Shown: positions 43,224 through 52,918 of the stretch, piece after piece
Numbering within the stretch: the first letter of the stretch is position 1
Layout of the letters: the number at the start of each line of letters is the position of its first letter
Source of the DNA: Arthrobacter sp. AFG7.2
GTDB lineage: Bacteria; Actinomycetota; Actinomycetes; Actinomycetales; Micrococcaceae
DNA: 64,000 nt
Reading direction: 5' to 3'
Assembly: GCF_002892835.1 (NCBI RefSeq)
Contig: NZ_PJMB01000001.1
Span: forward strand, 186,001-250,000
Position numbers and translations under genes: made by a program
The notes under the pieces: model-generated
The model's database searches: none
Told to the model about the DNA's origin: nothing
Seen by the model: the letters and a program-made list of their open reading frames with translations, nothing else

Positions 43224-43255
43224 GTCACTGGGGCACTGCAGCTGGCCCCAGTGAC
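43224..43255 (+). terminator. hairpin after the GH25 gene
   Basis: A perfect 11-bp inverted repeat GTCACTGGGGC/GCCCCAGTGAC with a 10-nt loop lies 16 nt after the stop. No T tract follows, so it may be a weak terminator. Confidence 0.6.
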
Positions 43256-43298
43256 CGCCCTGCGAGGCTTACTTCCGTCAAAGAGGTAGGCTACCGAG

Positions 43299-44504
43299 GT
43301 GAAAAGCCGCCTCATCAGGAACACCATCATTGCGACTACCGGCGTTCTCGCACAGGGCGCCGCGCGTTTCGTCGTCACGATGCTGATAGGCCGGTACTTC
43401 CCTGACCGTCTTGGGGAAACATCCTCCATACTTTCACTCTCCCAGTACCTGACCCTCTTTTGGCCAGCCCCCGCCGGTATTGCTGCCACCAAGTTCCTTG
43501 GGCAGTATCCAGTAAACGATGCCAGGAGACCAGGCATTCTCGGTCTACTGACCAAGAGCGTCCTGCTTTTCACCGCAGCTTCGATGCTAATCTCAATCCC
43601 TGTTGCCTATTTCTTCAGCCACGACCCGATAACGGCGATCTTCAGCGCTTTGTTCGTCGCGTCCTTTGGCGCCTACCTGTTTACCCGCGGCGTTCTCCTT
43701 GGGAAAGGTGAAATAGCCAAGTCCACCGTTTTGGATGTCGCCACTTCCCTTTTAACGCTGACGGTACTGCTTGCGGTCCTGCAGGCAGGACTGAGCAGCC
43801 TGCTCCTTCTGCCACTTGCACTGGGATTTGGCATCTACTCCGTCCTTGCGTGGCCCAGGAGCAAGGGGCCACTTGTCCCGGAAGACCGTAGGGACGTCTT
43901 ATCTTTCACTCGCCACAACATCTTCGGCATGATTGCTGCCGGTGGACTTCTTCCTGCAACGATGATCCTGGTGCAGGTTCAAGCCAGAGAATCAGCAGAC
44001 CTCTTTGCTGCTGCCCTTACGCTTGCAACACCAGCGAACCTGTTGGCCCAGTCGATTACTCAAGTACTGATCCCTCATTTCGCCGCTGGCTACGGCACCG
44101 GCGACGAGAACCGTAGGAATTCGATACTTCAGCTGTACCTGGTTTCAGTCCTGGCGTTTGCCATTATCTTCTCAACCCTGATCGTGATGGGGCCTTGGAT
44201 GCTTGACATTGTCTTCCCCGGAAAGTTCGGCGAAGGATCGATGACGCTTGCATGGCTTTTGGCCACTGTGGGCGCCCAATCGTGCGCGGCTGTTCCTACT
44301 GCAGTCCTGCTGGCCACGGGCCAGCAAAAAACCTACGCCGGAATTTGCTTCGTGGCGACCGCCACTGGCACCGTTATGATGGCGATCGGCATCCCGCTTG
44401 TCGGACTCAACGGTGCGATTGCCGGCTTTGCGGCGGGTTCCGTGGGATCAGCGCTCTTCATCACTTGGACCGCTTTGCGGCGTTCCTCGCACAAAAATAG
44501 CTAG
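43299..44504 (+). CDS. polysaccharide flippase-like membrane protein (MOP/MATE superfamily)
   Basis: A 401-residue protein with about 12 predicted membrane helices and the layout of Wzx/MurJ-like flippases (NTIIATTGVLAQGAARFVVT at the N-terminus; GAIAGFAAGSVGSALF at the C-terminus). GTG start at 43299. It probably flips a lipid-linked glycan across the membrane. The nearby ABC exporter suggests two separate export systems or two polymers. Confidence 0.85.
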   Translation: MKSRLIRNTIIATTGVLAQGAARFVVTMLIGRYFPDRLGETSSILSLSQYLTLFWPAPAGIAATKFLGQYPVNDARRPGILGLLTKSVLLFTAASMLISIPVAYFFSHDPITAIFSALFVASFGAYLFTRGVLLGKGEIAKSTVLDVATSLLTLTVLLAVLQAGLSSLLLLPLALGFGIYSVLAWPRSKGPLVPEDRRDVLSFTRHNIFGMIAAGGLLPATMILVQVQARESADLFAAALTLATPANLLAQSITQVLIPHFAAGYGTGDENRRNSILQLYLVSVLAFAIIFSTLIVMGPWMLDIVFPGKFGEGSMTLAWLLATVGAQSCAAVPTAVLLATGQQKTYAGICFVATATGTVMMAIGIPLVGLNGAIAGFAAGSVGSALFITWTALRRSSHKNS

Positions 44505-44873
44505 AGCTCGGACGCCCGGTCACCGCGGGATGTGCAGTTGATACTCAGCAGCTCCAGAATTCACAATGCAAGCGAGGTGCGAACTGCTTCCTGCCAGGTT
44601 TGGCACACTCGCCAAGCTCACTTCTCGGCTGCTGATCGCACAATCTGCTGGCTACCTGGCGACCGGCACGGACTGCGGCTGCCGGCCACAGAACAGTTTT
44701 AGGTCCCGGTATCGACAGCTCCGCCTCGAACCCGGCCACAGAGCTCTGCGACCATTGGCATTTCCCCAACCAGGCCTCGGCTCTCCTGGCAGCCTTAGAA
44801 CCGGCTACAGTGAGTCACCAAATTACTGATCGCGTGCCGCCAGGCCGATCACGCGGAAAACGCCAGCCAGCGG
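44505..44873. other. intergenic region in the polysaccharide locus
   Basis: No gene is supported. A possible -10 element (TACAGT near 44804) precedes the glycosyltransferase gene. Several short frames lack ribosome binding sites and coding character. Confidence 0.4.
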
Positions 44874-44891
44874 ATGTGGAATAATGTAGCG

Positions 44892-45557
44892 GTGACTCAG
44901 ACGTGGATAGTAATACCGATGTACAACGAAGCGACGGTAGTAGGCCAGGTCATCGAAGATCTCTTGCCAACCTTTCCTAATATTGTGTGCGTTGACGATG
45001 GCAGCACAGACGGGTCTCAGGAAGCCGCACGACATGCGGGTGCAGTCGTTGTACAGCATCCGATCAATCTGGGTCAGGGAGCTGCCCTTCAAACCGGCAT
45101 CGAGTATGCACTTCAGGACCCGGACCTTTCATGCGTGGTTACCTTCGATGCGGACGGCCAGCACCGAGTTATCGATGCCAAGGAGATGTCGGACCGCATT
45201 CTTTCCGACGAGGCAGACATAGTACTGGGATCGAGGTTCCTGGATAACCGGACACATCTCACGAAGGCAAAACGAATCGTCCTCAGAACCGCAGCTCTCC
45301 AACTCAGGATGTCGACCGGTCTTAATCTCACCGATGCTCACAACGGCCTGCGAGCCATCAGCGCGGACGCCGCTGCTAAGATCCACCTCACGCAAAATCG
45401 CATGGCTCATGCATCCGAGCTCGTGAACCAAATTGCAGGAATGAACGTGCGGCTGGTGGAACACCCCGTAGAGATTATCTATACCGACTATTCAAAAGCC
45501 AAAGGCCAGTCACTTCTCAATGCCATTAACATTGTGGCAGAACTATTTTTTAGGTAG
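44892..45557 (+). CDS. glycosyltransferase family 2 (dolichyl-phosphate mannosyltransferase-like)
   Basis: A 221-residue GT-A enzyme: WIVIPMYNEATVVGQVIEDL, CVDDGSTDGSQEAAR (nucleotide-binding Asp pair), VTFDADGQH (DxD-type metal site) and LGSRFLD. It lacks C-terminal membrane helices, so it probably acts on a polyprenyl-phosphate substrate at the membrane surface. The GTG at 44892 gives the usual start; an ATG at 44874 is an in-frame alternative. The adjacent DUF2304 protein is a common partner. Confidence 0.92.
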   Translation: MTQTWIVIPMYNEATVVGQVIEDLLPTFPNIVCVDDGSTDGSQEAARHAGAVVVQHPINLGQGAALQTGIEYALQDPDLSCVVTFDADGQHRVIDAKEMSDRILSDEADIVLGSRFLDNRTHLTKAKRIVLRTAALQLRMSTGLNLTDAHNGLRAISADAAAKIHLTQNRMAHASELVNQIAGMNVRLVEHPVEIIYTDYSKAKGQSLLNAINIVAELFFR

Positions 45558-45560
45558 CCC

Positions 45561-45983
45561 ATGCTCATCATTGTCCAAGCCGTTCTGATCCTCGCGGTGA
45601 TCCTTGTATCAGTTGCCTTGATGCGTGGTGGCAGCAATGCACGCCACTTGGCCATCAGAAGAATCATGCTGTTGATTTTTGCATTTGCCGCAATTCTCTC
45701 CATTTTCTTTCCGGAACTGCTATCCCGCCTGGCCAACGCGCTTGGGGTCGGGCGTGGAACGGACTTGGTTCTCTATGCGACCATCGTCAGCTTCTTTGTT
45801 TTCATGGCTACGACTTATCAGCGCTTCCGGCATGCTGAAACTTCTCTGACAAAGCTCTCCCGCCGTATCGCCATTGATGAAGCGCCGACGCCATCTGCCT
45901 TTCGGCGGGTGACAGCGGCCGATGATCGACCTGCACGCCCCATTGCCCGGAGCGGCGACCGGCAGAACTCAGAGAAGCAGTGA
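45561..45983 (+). CDS. DUF2304 small membrane protein
   Basis: A 140-residue protein with three helices (residues 2-20, 33-50, 65-82) and a charged cytoplasmic tail, the DUF2304 layout. It lies 3 nt after a GT2 gene and overlaps the following GT4 gene. DUF2304 proteins often pair with GT2 enzymes that make polyprenyl-phosphate sugars and may help anchor them. Confidence 0.85.
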   Translation: MLIIVQAVLILAVILVSVALMRGGSNARHLAIRRIMLLIFAFAAILSIFFPELLSRLANALGVGRGTDLVLYATIVSFFVFMATTYQRFRHAETSLTKLSRRIAIDEAPTPSAFRRVTAADDRPARPIARSGDRQNSEKQ

Positions 45984-47152
45984 AGCAGCATCAGACGAAA
46001 GCACCCAAGCCTCGCCATATAGCGTTCGTCGTCAACAACTACCCGCCCAAGACGGGTGGCGTGGAGCTCCACGTATCATCGCTGGCCAATACCCTGGCCC
46101 AAGAGGGTCTGCGGGTGACAGTCATCGCGCTGGATAACGCTGGCGGAGAAACCTTGGAGGGCGGCGTCCGTGTGATCCGGCTGTCCTGCACGCGCCTGAT
46201 AGGAAACGTTCTGGCGTTCCCTTTTCCTGGCGCAGGAAAACGGCTCAGGCAAAGGCTCCGTGATCTTGAGGTGGACGCCGTATCAGTCCATACCCGTTTT
46301 TTCCCAATGACCTACCTTGGTGTGCGCGCCGCCAAGAATCTAGGGATTCCGGCGATTTTAACCGAGCACGGTTCTGATCATGTCCGTGGCGTCAACTGGG
46401 CAGTAGGGGCGGCAAGCAAAGTCGTTGATTTCACCCTGGGCAAATACGTGCTCAAGAGTTCCGCACGAGTTTTGGCAATCTCCGAAGCCGCAGAATCATT
46501 TGTCTGGAAGCTTGCCCATGTCCGTGCCGAGGTTTTCCGGAATGCTATAAACGTCAGCACGTTCTCAGAATTTTCTCCACCCATGGTCGATCGCCCCAAG
46601 GTTGTCTTTCTGGGGCGGCTTGTTCCCGGCAAGGGGTGGGAACTCGCCCTGGAAGTGGCCAAGGAACTGTACCTCGAAGGGTTGGATTTCGACCTTCACT
46701 TCATTGGTGATGGTCCCGATCACGGTACGCTCGTGAAAGCGTGCGAAGAAGCAAGGCTGGGCGACCGCGTCAAGATACACGGCCGACTGAATCTGGATGA
46801 GATTGCCGTACATCTGCACGGCTCCATTCTTCTCAACCCCACCGTCCTCGCCGAAGGCTTTCAAACGACGCTCCTTGAGGCTATAGCCAGCCGTGCAGCA
46901 GTCGTTTCGACACCCGTTGCCGCTGCACGGTACCTTCAGAAATTAGGTGCACCCATAGCAATTGTTGGATACGCGGATCTTCGCGGCTGGGTGCAGAAGA
47001 CCCGGGACTACCTCCGCGGCGAAACACCACCTATGGGCGCCGAAACACTTCAAGAGTTCGACTGGTCTGTTCGCGGCCGAGAATACCGGGCCATTCTCGA
47101 CCAGTGCCTGACCCCTGGTAACAAGGCTTCACTACAAAGTAGCGAACACTAG
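45980..47152 (+). CDS. glycosyltransferase family 4
   Basis: A 390-residue GT-B enzyme. The acceptor-binding N-terminal half has VVNNYPPKTGGVELHVSSLA. The donor-binding half has VFLGRLVPGKGWELALEVAK, FIGDGPDHGTLV and NPTVLAEGFQTTLLEAIASR with the EGFQ(x4)E signature. It overlaps the DUF2304 gene by 4 nt. Confidence 0.93.
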   Translation: MKQHQTKAPKPRHIAFVVNNYPPKTGGVELHVSSLANTLAQEGLRVTVIALDNAGGETLEGGVRVIRLSCTRLIGNVLAFPFPGAGKRLRQRLRDLEVDAVSVHTRFFPMTYLGVRAAKNLGIPAILTEHGSDHVRGVNWAVGAASKVVDFTLGKYVLKSSARVLAISEAAESFVWKLAHVRAEVFRNAINVSTFSEFSPPMVDRPKVVFLGRLVPGKGWELALEVAKELYLEGLDFDLHFIGDGPDHGTLVKACEEARLGDRVKIHGRLNLDEIAVHLHGSILLNPTVLAEGFQTTLLEAIASRAAVVSTPVAAARYLQKLGAPIAIVGYADLRGWVQKTRDYLRGETPPMGAETLQEFDWSVRGREYRAILDQCLTPGNKASLQSSEH

Positions 47153-47181
47153 GTTCACCTTACGTTATGGAGCAAAGGAGA

Positions 47182-47206
47182 GGCCGCTATTTGGCGGCCC
47201 CCTTTT
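47182..47206. terminator. terminator between converging genes
   Basis: GGCCGC (47182-47187) and GCGGCC (47194-47199) enclose a 6-nt loop, followed by CCCTTTT. It lies 30 nt after the GT4 stop. The remaining gap to 47432 shows no gene. Confidence 0.65.
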
Positions 47207-47432
47207 GCCGAAGTTGCGTCCAAGAAACCGGTAACCGGGTGGTCGCAACCTAACACGTCACACGTCACAGCAGCTTTCGCCGGCAAGTCCCCCACCGGCT
47301 TGGGTGGTCCGGGTCCGACGTTATCGAGCGGCCTGTCGGGGCATATTACAATGGCCCGGAACCGCGGGCGAGATGTGAGGCCAGTGCACACTAGGCCACC
47401 CTGAACTCGCGATTCCGGTCCTCGAAAAACCA

Positions 47433-49427
47433 TCATCTTCCACAGGCTGTGATCTGATAAAGCTTGGCTGACCCCTCGGAGTCTATGAGCCTGAAATTGG
47501 GGTTACCTTCTAATTCAGTCATGCCTGGAGCGACTTTGATGCGACCGTGCACGCCCTTGGTCCCGAAATCAAGCAAGTAGTAGCTGTCCAGCTCTCGGAT
47601 AGCTTTACAGACCTCAGGATCCGTGGAAAGGCCGTCCAAGTGTTCGAGGACTGTCAGAGTCGATTCGTCGTACTTCCCGAAAACGTGGGCGGTAAGCGAT
47701 CTGCGGTCCGCCAAAGCGTAGACCAGGGATGCGCCTGTCCAAGGATTTGCGATTAACGAATATTCGGAATCCACTTGAGCGGGAATCCTATTTATGAGTT
47801 CCAGCTCGTCGGAGGACAAGAGTGCGGATTCTTCGTGGTACTGATAATTTTGGGACGCCTGAGCTACAGCCGTAGTGACTGCCCCGCGCTGAACCAGCCC
47901 GACGAAAAGTACCACCAGACACACCCCTGAAACAGCTACCAGTATGCCTTTAGGCACAGGTCTGATGCGTGCTGTGATCTTTAGCAGTTTTATTGATCTT
48001 GCCCACGCTGCCGTTAGATCCCACAGCCATAGTGCGCCAAAGGTTGCCACTGGAAGTGCGGCTACCGGCAACAAGGCTGCCGGCCGGTAGGGGTCGTTGT
48101 ACCAAACGCCACCCACAAAAGTCCGCAGATCGCCGAAGGGATATCCGGACACAACAACAAAGGCGAGGCAGGACACGGCGTATACACCGAGGAACCACCG
48201 CAATTCGGAGGTTCGAAACAGTCCATAGATACCGAGTGTCGTGAGGAAGAAAATCGCCCACGGAACCGGTCCGCTGATTGGTGCTGATGTTAGGGCCTGT
48301 CCTATGGCCTGACTAAGGGTTTGAATAGGCTCCCAAGTGGACATCGCTTCCTCAGGCCGCAGGGCTTTCCACAAAACAGCGATCAGCGCTATATAGCAAA
48401 GAGCGGCAAACGCCGGCCACCAGTGGAGGACCCGTTTTCTATTTCCCGTTGTCCTCCACACACGCCGGTACGTATAGGCCAAAATTGCCGGCAAAGTCCA
48501 CGGCAGGAGGGCCAACAGCGTACTGGGATGAGCCAGTGCGAGGCCGGGAATCACCGCCGCGAATGCCACAACGCAGCACCAAAAACCGGAACTTCGTGGC
48601 GTGCCTAGTCTGAGGGCTGCAATAAGCAAAGCGAGACCTGCCGGAAGCACCGCGATGGAAAGGAAATTCGGATACAAAACCCCGAAGTTGACCATGAGGT
48701 AGGGAAATGAGGCAAAGCCTGTAGACAACACGGCGGCAGAGAGCAGGCCCGCCCGCCGCTGGCCAAACAAGACCACCACGAGGAAAAGCGAGGACAGAGG
48801 CCACAAAAGCGCCGCGATGATCATGTTGGTCGCATTGACAGCCTGCGGTATCCCGGAGCCGCTTAGCTGCATTACCAAGGAGACAATGTCGTGCCACGCC
48901 GCAGGATAGAAACCTGCCATACCGTTAGAAGAAGTAAATCCCGCGACCAGCAGAGAAGACGCCTGGTTTGTCTCCTCGATGTAGCGGACGGCGTTGAGAT
49001 GAAAAATGTTGTCGAATGTCTGTGAGATGTTTTCGGGGTGACCAATGATCTCCCTAAATCTCCACATAATGACGACGAACGGGAGCAAAATCGCCACCAC
49101 GGAAATGATTTCGGGGCGGCCTGCCACCCTATGGGTGAGCGGGTCCGCACCCCTCATGCGTTCAAACCGCCCGTGCAGTAACCATCTCATGCCACCGACC
49201 GCCAGGGACAGCAGAATCGAGGCGGCGAAGACCGGAAGGACGCTCCAATGAAGGCGAAACAGCCCGCATACAATCGCTGTAACAGCGATGAGGGAAACAC
49301 TAATGGGCATCGCGGTACCGGCGAGGAACCAACCTCTCGCGCCTAGAGATCTTGCTAGCAGGAGACCGGGTGCGATAAGGATGAAAGCCGCAGAGATGAG
49401 GCTTGGTGCGAGTTGCCAAAAAAACAT
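47433..49427 (-). CDS. large polytopic membrane protein, DUF6541-like
   Basis: A 664-residue protein with about 14 predicted helices and a C-terminal soluble domain. The segment NISQTFDNIFHLNAVRYIEE, the STSxGFYPAAWHD-like stretch and LAHPSTLLALLPWTLPAILAY fit the actinobacterial DUF6541 family, which resembles GT-C glycosyltransferases. The assignment is by recollection. It probably adds or transports sugars at the outer membrane face. Confidence 0.8.
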   Translation of the reverse strand: MFFWQLAPSLISAAFILIAPGLLLARSLGARGWFLAGTAMPISVSLIAVTAIVCGLFRLHWSVLPVFAASILLSLAVGGMRWLLHGRFERMRGADPLTHRVAGRPEIISVVAILLPFVVIMWRFREIIGHPENISQTFDNIFHLNAVRYIEETNQASSLLVAGFTSSNGMAGFYPAAWHDIVSLVMQLSGSGIPQAVNATNMIIAALLWPLSSLFLVVVLFGQRRAGLLSAAVLSTGFASFPYLMVNFGVLYPNFLSIAVLPAGLALLIAALRLGTPRSSGFWCCVVAFAAVIPGLALAHPSTLLALLPWTLPAILAYTYRRVWRTTGNRKRVLHWWPAFAALCYIALIAVLWKALRPEEAMSTWEPIQTLSQAIGQALTSAPISGPVPWAIFFLTTLGIYGLFRTSELRWFLGVYAVSCLAFVVVSGYPFGDLRTFVGGVWYNDPYRPAALLPVAALPVATFGALWLWDLTAAWARSIKLLKITARIRPVPKGILVAVSGVCLVVLFVGLVQRGAVTTAVAQASQNYQYHEESALLSSDELELINRIPAQVDSEYSLIANPWTGASLVYALADRRSLTAHVFGKYDESTLTVLEHLDGLSTDPEVCKAIRELDSYYLLDFGTKGVHGRIKVAPGMTELEGNPNFRLIDSEGSAKLYQITACGR

Positions 49428-49523
49428 TTACTCTCCGAAATAGTTCAGCCGGTATTGGCACTTTAGGACAAACGTGGATACCAGCTTGGAGTGCGTGGTA
49501 GGCGTACGGGAAGAGGAAGGTCC

Positions 49524-50618
49524 CTACTTCCCCGTCAAGACCGTCTTGTAGATAGCCCGGTACCGCTCAACCAGTTTGCGCGGATCAAAGTCCCGAACTG
49601 CACGGGCACGAACGGCTTCCGACATCATTTCACGATCACTGTCATTCAAAGCCGCGTATGTGGTCATGGCTAAGGCGAGGGCCGCCACATCACCCGGCGG
49701 TACAACGTATGTACCGTCGAATGTAAAGGCGCCGGACATTCCCACATCAGTAGCAATCGCAGGTATGCCTGCCCCGTTCGCCTCAACGCCGACCATAGGG
49801 AACGTCTCGCCATATAGGCTCGAGATCACCAAGACGGACGACTGCGCCAGAACCCCTTGAACATTGTTGGTGCTGCCATTGAGAATGAGCGAACCATGAT
49901 TTAAAGCGTCTTCAAGTCCGGCGCCTCGAACAATAGACATAAGTTCATCATTGCTTGCCTCCATGCCCGGCCCGGTGCACAGAAGTTTCCACTCTGGATT
50001 GCCCGCAAGGACTTCGGCGAAAGCAGCGAACAGAACGCGATGGCCCTTGACGGGGTGGAATCTACCGATGGAACTGAAGGTCCGAGATTGGCTGTTGAAG
50101 AGGGACTGATGAGACAAGTTCGAAGAGTTCGGAATTGGGTCAGTGACGTGCCGGAATCCTAACTTCCGCGCGAACTCAGCGCTTCCTGGAGTGGGGACGG
50201 CCAGGGCAAAACGAAACGACAAGAGTCCCACAGCCCTCGCAATAAGCTTCGTGAGCGGGTGATCAGTCGGTCCGAATCCTTGTGTGTGTATGGTGGTGAT
50301 CTTCGGTATGCCGGAGCAGCGTGCCAAAAGCGTCACAAGGTCCGCGTGGAAGAGATTTGAGTGGATTACGTCCGGACGGTAACGCTTGACTACCTCTTCG
50401 ATCGCCCTTAACATCCGCCATAAATTCCGGGAATCTTCTGAAACGTCCAGGTACTCCACGAAGTCAAAGGCTGCCTCAAGTCGAGGGCTAAGCTCGTCAC
50501 GGCCAAGAAGGACCGCGAGTCCAACATCGTCGCCTGCCGTTCTGCATAGGGCCAGCGTTTCGACCAGGGTTTCAGCGCCTCCAATTTTGGCATCCGTCAG
50601 AACATAAAGAATCCTCAT
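49524..50618 (-). CDS. glycosyltransferase family 4
   Basis: A 364-residue GT-B enzyme. N-terminal LYVLTDAKIGGAETLVETLA binds the acceptor; the donor half has SSIGRFHPVKGHRVLFAAF, LLCTGPGMEASNDEL, and SSLYGETFPMVGVEANGAGI with the E-x7-E pattern. It belongs to the minus-strand part of the polysaccharide locus. Confidence 0.92.
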   Translation of the reverse strand: MRILYVLTDAKIGGAETLVETLALCRTAGDDVGLAVLLGRDELSPRLEAAFDFVEYLDVSEDSRNLWRMLRAIEEVVKRYRPDVIHSNLFHADLVTLLARCSGIPKITTIHTQGFGPTDHPLTKLIARAVGLLSFRFALAVPTPGSAEFARKLGFRHVTDPIPNSSNLSHQSLFNSQSRTFSSIGRFHPVKGHRVLFAAFAEVLAGNPEWKLLCTGPGMEASNDELMSIVRGAGLEDALNHGSLILNGSTNNVQGVLAQSSVLVISSLYGETFPMVGVEANGAGIPAIATDVGMSGAFTFDGTYVVPPGDVAALALAMTTYAALNDSDREMMSEAVRARAVRDFDPRKLVERYRAIYKTVLTGK

Positions 50619-50738
50619 AAAAACCTTCTACTAAAGAGTCAAACGTTTTTCACTGTGATCTGAAGACCTGCCTCCTGAAGAAGCAGCTGATCTCATCGGC
50701 ACAGCACCCTTCGCGGCCGTTTCCCCTCCATCACGGGT

Positions 50739-52913
50739 CTATCGACCAATATCAGCCTCTTTCATAATTTCAGGCCCAAAAACGGATGAGAGCTGAGCGT
50801 TGAGATGATCCAGATCGAAATAAACGGAAACTCCGCCGACTGCCCCATAGCAGTAGGCGTTATCGCAGAAGTATTGCGACATATCGATCAGCTTGACGCT
50901 TCCATCGCTGACCATTTTAGAAGCAGCAACGATGGGGTCTGCAGGCAACGCCTCGCTCCGTGGCGCACGACAGGCAGTGGGTTCTCCCGCACTGAGTGGT
51001 ATGCAGGCAACGTCCCGAACCCGGTCGTTTAGGGGTGGATCAGCTATCGGATAGACACGCGCACCCGCGGCTGTCCATCTGGACCAGTAGCTAACGAACC
51101 CGGCTTTGTACTGATCCAGTTGAGACTGTCCGGAACCGTCGTCAATAGTCTCTCCGGCCGCGAAACTGGATGTGAACACTCTCGCAGGTCGGTCACGTTC
51201 CACAGCTTCAGCTACATTGCTGCTCCAGCGCCTACATTTCTCGACAGCAGCCGGATCAGCGGGCTTTCCCCGATACCCTACATACCTCACGTCGGCTAAG
51301 GGGCAACCGCCGCTATAGCTGACCTTGAGCCGCCAGTTCATGTGACTGGCGATCTTCACCAACGCAGGCTGCCATTGCTGTGCGTGCGAATCACCTACTA
51401 ACCAAACAGTCTCTACATCTTCGCGTCCGCCAGAAAAGTCACAAATTGCGGGCCCTGCAGGATTAGTTTCACCGAGAGTGTCTTTTGTGCCTGAACATTC
51501 CGGGGGCATTGTCCAATACTCGTTGGCGGGGCCCATGTGGGGGTCGATAACAGGCCGGGCAAAAGGATCACCGCACTCGGGTTTGCCGACGGCGCGGGGA
51601 CCAAAGCACGGCCCATCGGAGTCAGTTCGAGCCAGTTCCGCGGCCGCGGAGGCCTTGGGGGCGACCTGGAGGTGGAGGGTCAGCCCCCCGAGCAATACGA
51701 CCAGCATGCCTGCTGCGACGCTCACCAACACGCGACTGGGGCGTGAGTGCCGCCTGGAACGCACTATCCAGCGGTCCTCGATCCAGCGCTTCGTAAGCCA
51801 CGCCAGCACCACCGAGGATAACGCAAGACAGACCTTGACTGGGGTGCCAACGGTCTCGCCTAGTACGAAAGGGGCTACGACAATGAGGGGCCAATGCCAA
51901 AGATATAGCGAATACGAGATGTTGCCCAGAAACTGTACCGGCCTCAGCGCTGTAAGTCCGTCATGCCATAGGCGGCCGCCATCATTGCCGGCGAGAATTA
52001 CCAGGGCAGTCCCCGCCACAGGCGCCAAGGCTGTCCAGCCCGGAAACGGCGTCGCGTGGTCATAGAACACTGCGGAGATCAGCACCATTGAAAAACCCAG
52101 CACCGATAGGACGTTGCGGAGCACGAGGGTAAGCACGGGCGGCGAAACCGAAAGCGCCAGCAACGCGCCGGCACCAAACTCCCAAACCCGCACCGGTGTG
52201 TTGAAATAGGCCTCGCTGGAAGATGCAGCCGTCAAATAGACGCTGAAGCAGAATGACAGGACCGTGACCACCACAAGTCCCCCCCACAGGACCCGGTCCT
52301 TAGCCCAGTTCCGGCCAACAGCCAGTGAGTAGAGCCCCATGAGCGCCAGCGGCCAGACCAGGTAAAACTGCTCCTCCACGGAAAGCGACCAGTAGTGTTG
52401 CACCATTGAGGCTGAGGAGTTCATCGCCGAATAATCCACCGCCTTGGCCGCGAGAACCCAGTTTTCAACGTAGAACGCGCTGCCCACAATTTCCTGGGCG
52501 TTGGCGGTCCAGCGTGTGTACGGCAGCCAGAGCCATGCCCCGACCAGCGACACCGCCAGGACGGCGAAGGCAGCCGGGAGCAGGCGGCGGGCCCGCCGGG
52601 CATAGAACTGTGCCAGCCGCACCCTCCCGCTGGCGAACAACTCCTTGCTCAAGTGGGAAGTAATCAGGAATCCGGAGATGACAAAAAAGACATCTACTCC
52701 AACGTAGCCGCCCGGCAACCGGGCAGGCCATAGGTGGTTAAGCACCACGAGGCAAACGGCCAGCGCGCGCAGTGCCTGGATGTCGGTCCGGACGACGCGT
52801 TTGGACGCTGACGCCAAGGGGGTATCCGTCCGATTGGTATTACGGTACCTGGAGGAGGCGGTAGGCCCGGCCCGGTTGATGCTTTGTGCTGAAGTTGTGT
52901 CTGTAGGCGTCAA
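50739..52913 (-). CDS. acyltransferase 3 (OafA-type) with C-terminal SGNH domain
   Basis: A 724-residue membrane O-acyltransferase. The N-terminal half has about 11 helices with the family motifs DIQALRALAVCLVVLNHLWP, VGVDVFFVISGFLIT, FYARRARRLLPA and HYWSLSVEEQFYLVWPL. The C-terminal extracellular domain (about 480-720) is SGNH-like, with WLVGDSHAQQWQPAL holding the Ser and YFDLDHLNAQLSS holding the DxxH pair. It probably acetylates a surface glycan. The TTG start is 5 nt after the stop of the ABC ATPase; the ribosome binding site is weak. Confidence 0.93.
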   Translation of the reverse strand: MTPTDTTSAQSINRAGPTASSRYRNTNRTDTPLASASKRVVRTDIQALRALAVCLVVLNHLWPARLPGGYVGVDVFFVISGFLITSHLSKELFASGRVRLAQFYARRARRLLPAAFAVLAVSLVGAWLWLPYTRWTANAQEIVGSAFYVENWVLAAKAVDYSAMNSSASMVQHYWSLSVEEQFYLVWPLALMGLYSLAVGRNWAKDRVLWGGLVVVTVLSFCFSVYLTAASSSEAYFNTPVRVWEFGAGALLALSVSPPVLTLVLRNVLSVLGFSMVLISAVFYDHATPFPGWTALAPVAGTALVILAGNDGGRLWHDGLTALRPVQFLGNISYSLYLWHWPLIVVAPFVLGETVGTPVKVCLALSSVVLAWLTKRWIEDRWIVRSRRHSRPSRVLVSVAAGMLVVLLGGLTLHLQVAPKASAAAELARTDSDGPCFGPRAVGKPECGDPFARPVIDPHMGPANEYWTMPPECSGTKDTLGETNPAGPAICDFSGGREDVETVWLVGDSHAQQWQPALVKIASHMNWRLKVSYSGGCPLADVRYVGYRGKPADPAAVEKCRRWSSNVAEAVERDRPARVFTSSFAAGETIDDGSGQSQLDQYKAGFVSYWSRWTAAGARVYPIADPPLNDRVRDVACIPLSAGEPTACRAPRSEALPADPIVAASKMVSDGSVKLIDMSQYFCDNAYCYGAVGGVSVYFDLDHLNAQLSSVFGPEIMKEADIGR

Positions 52914-52918
52914 CGGGA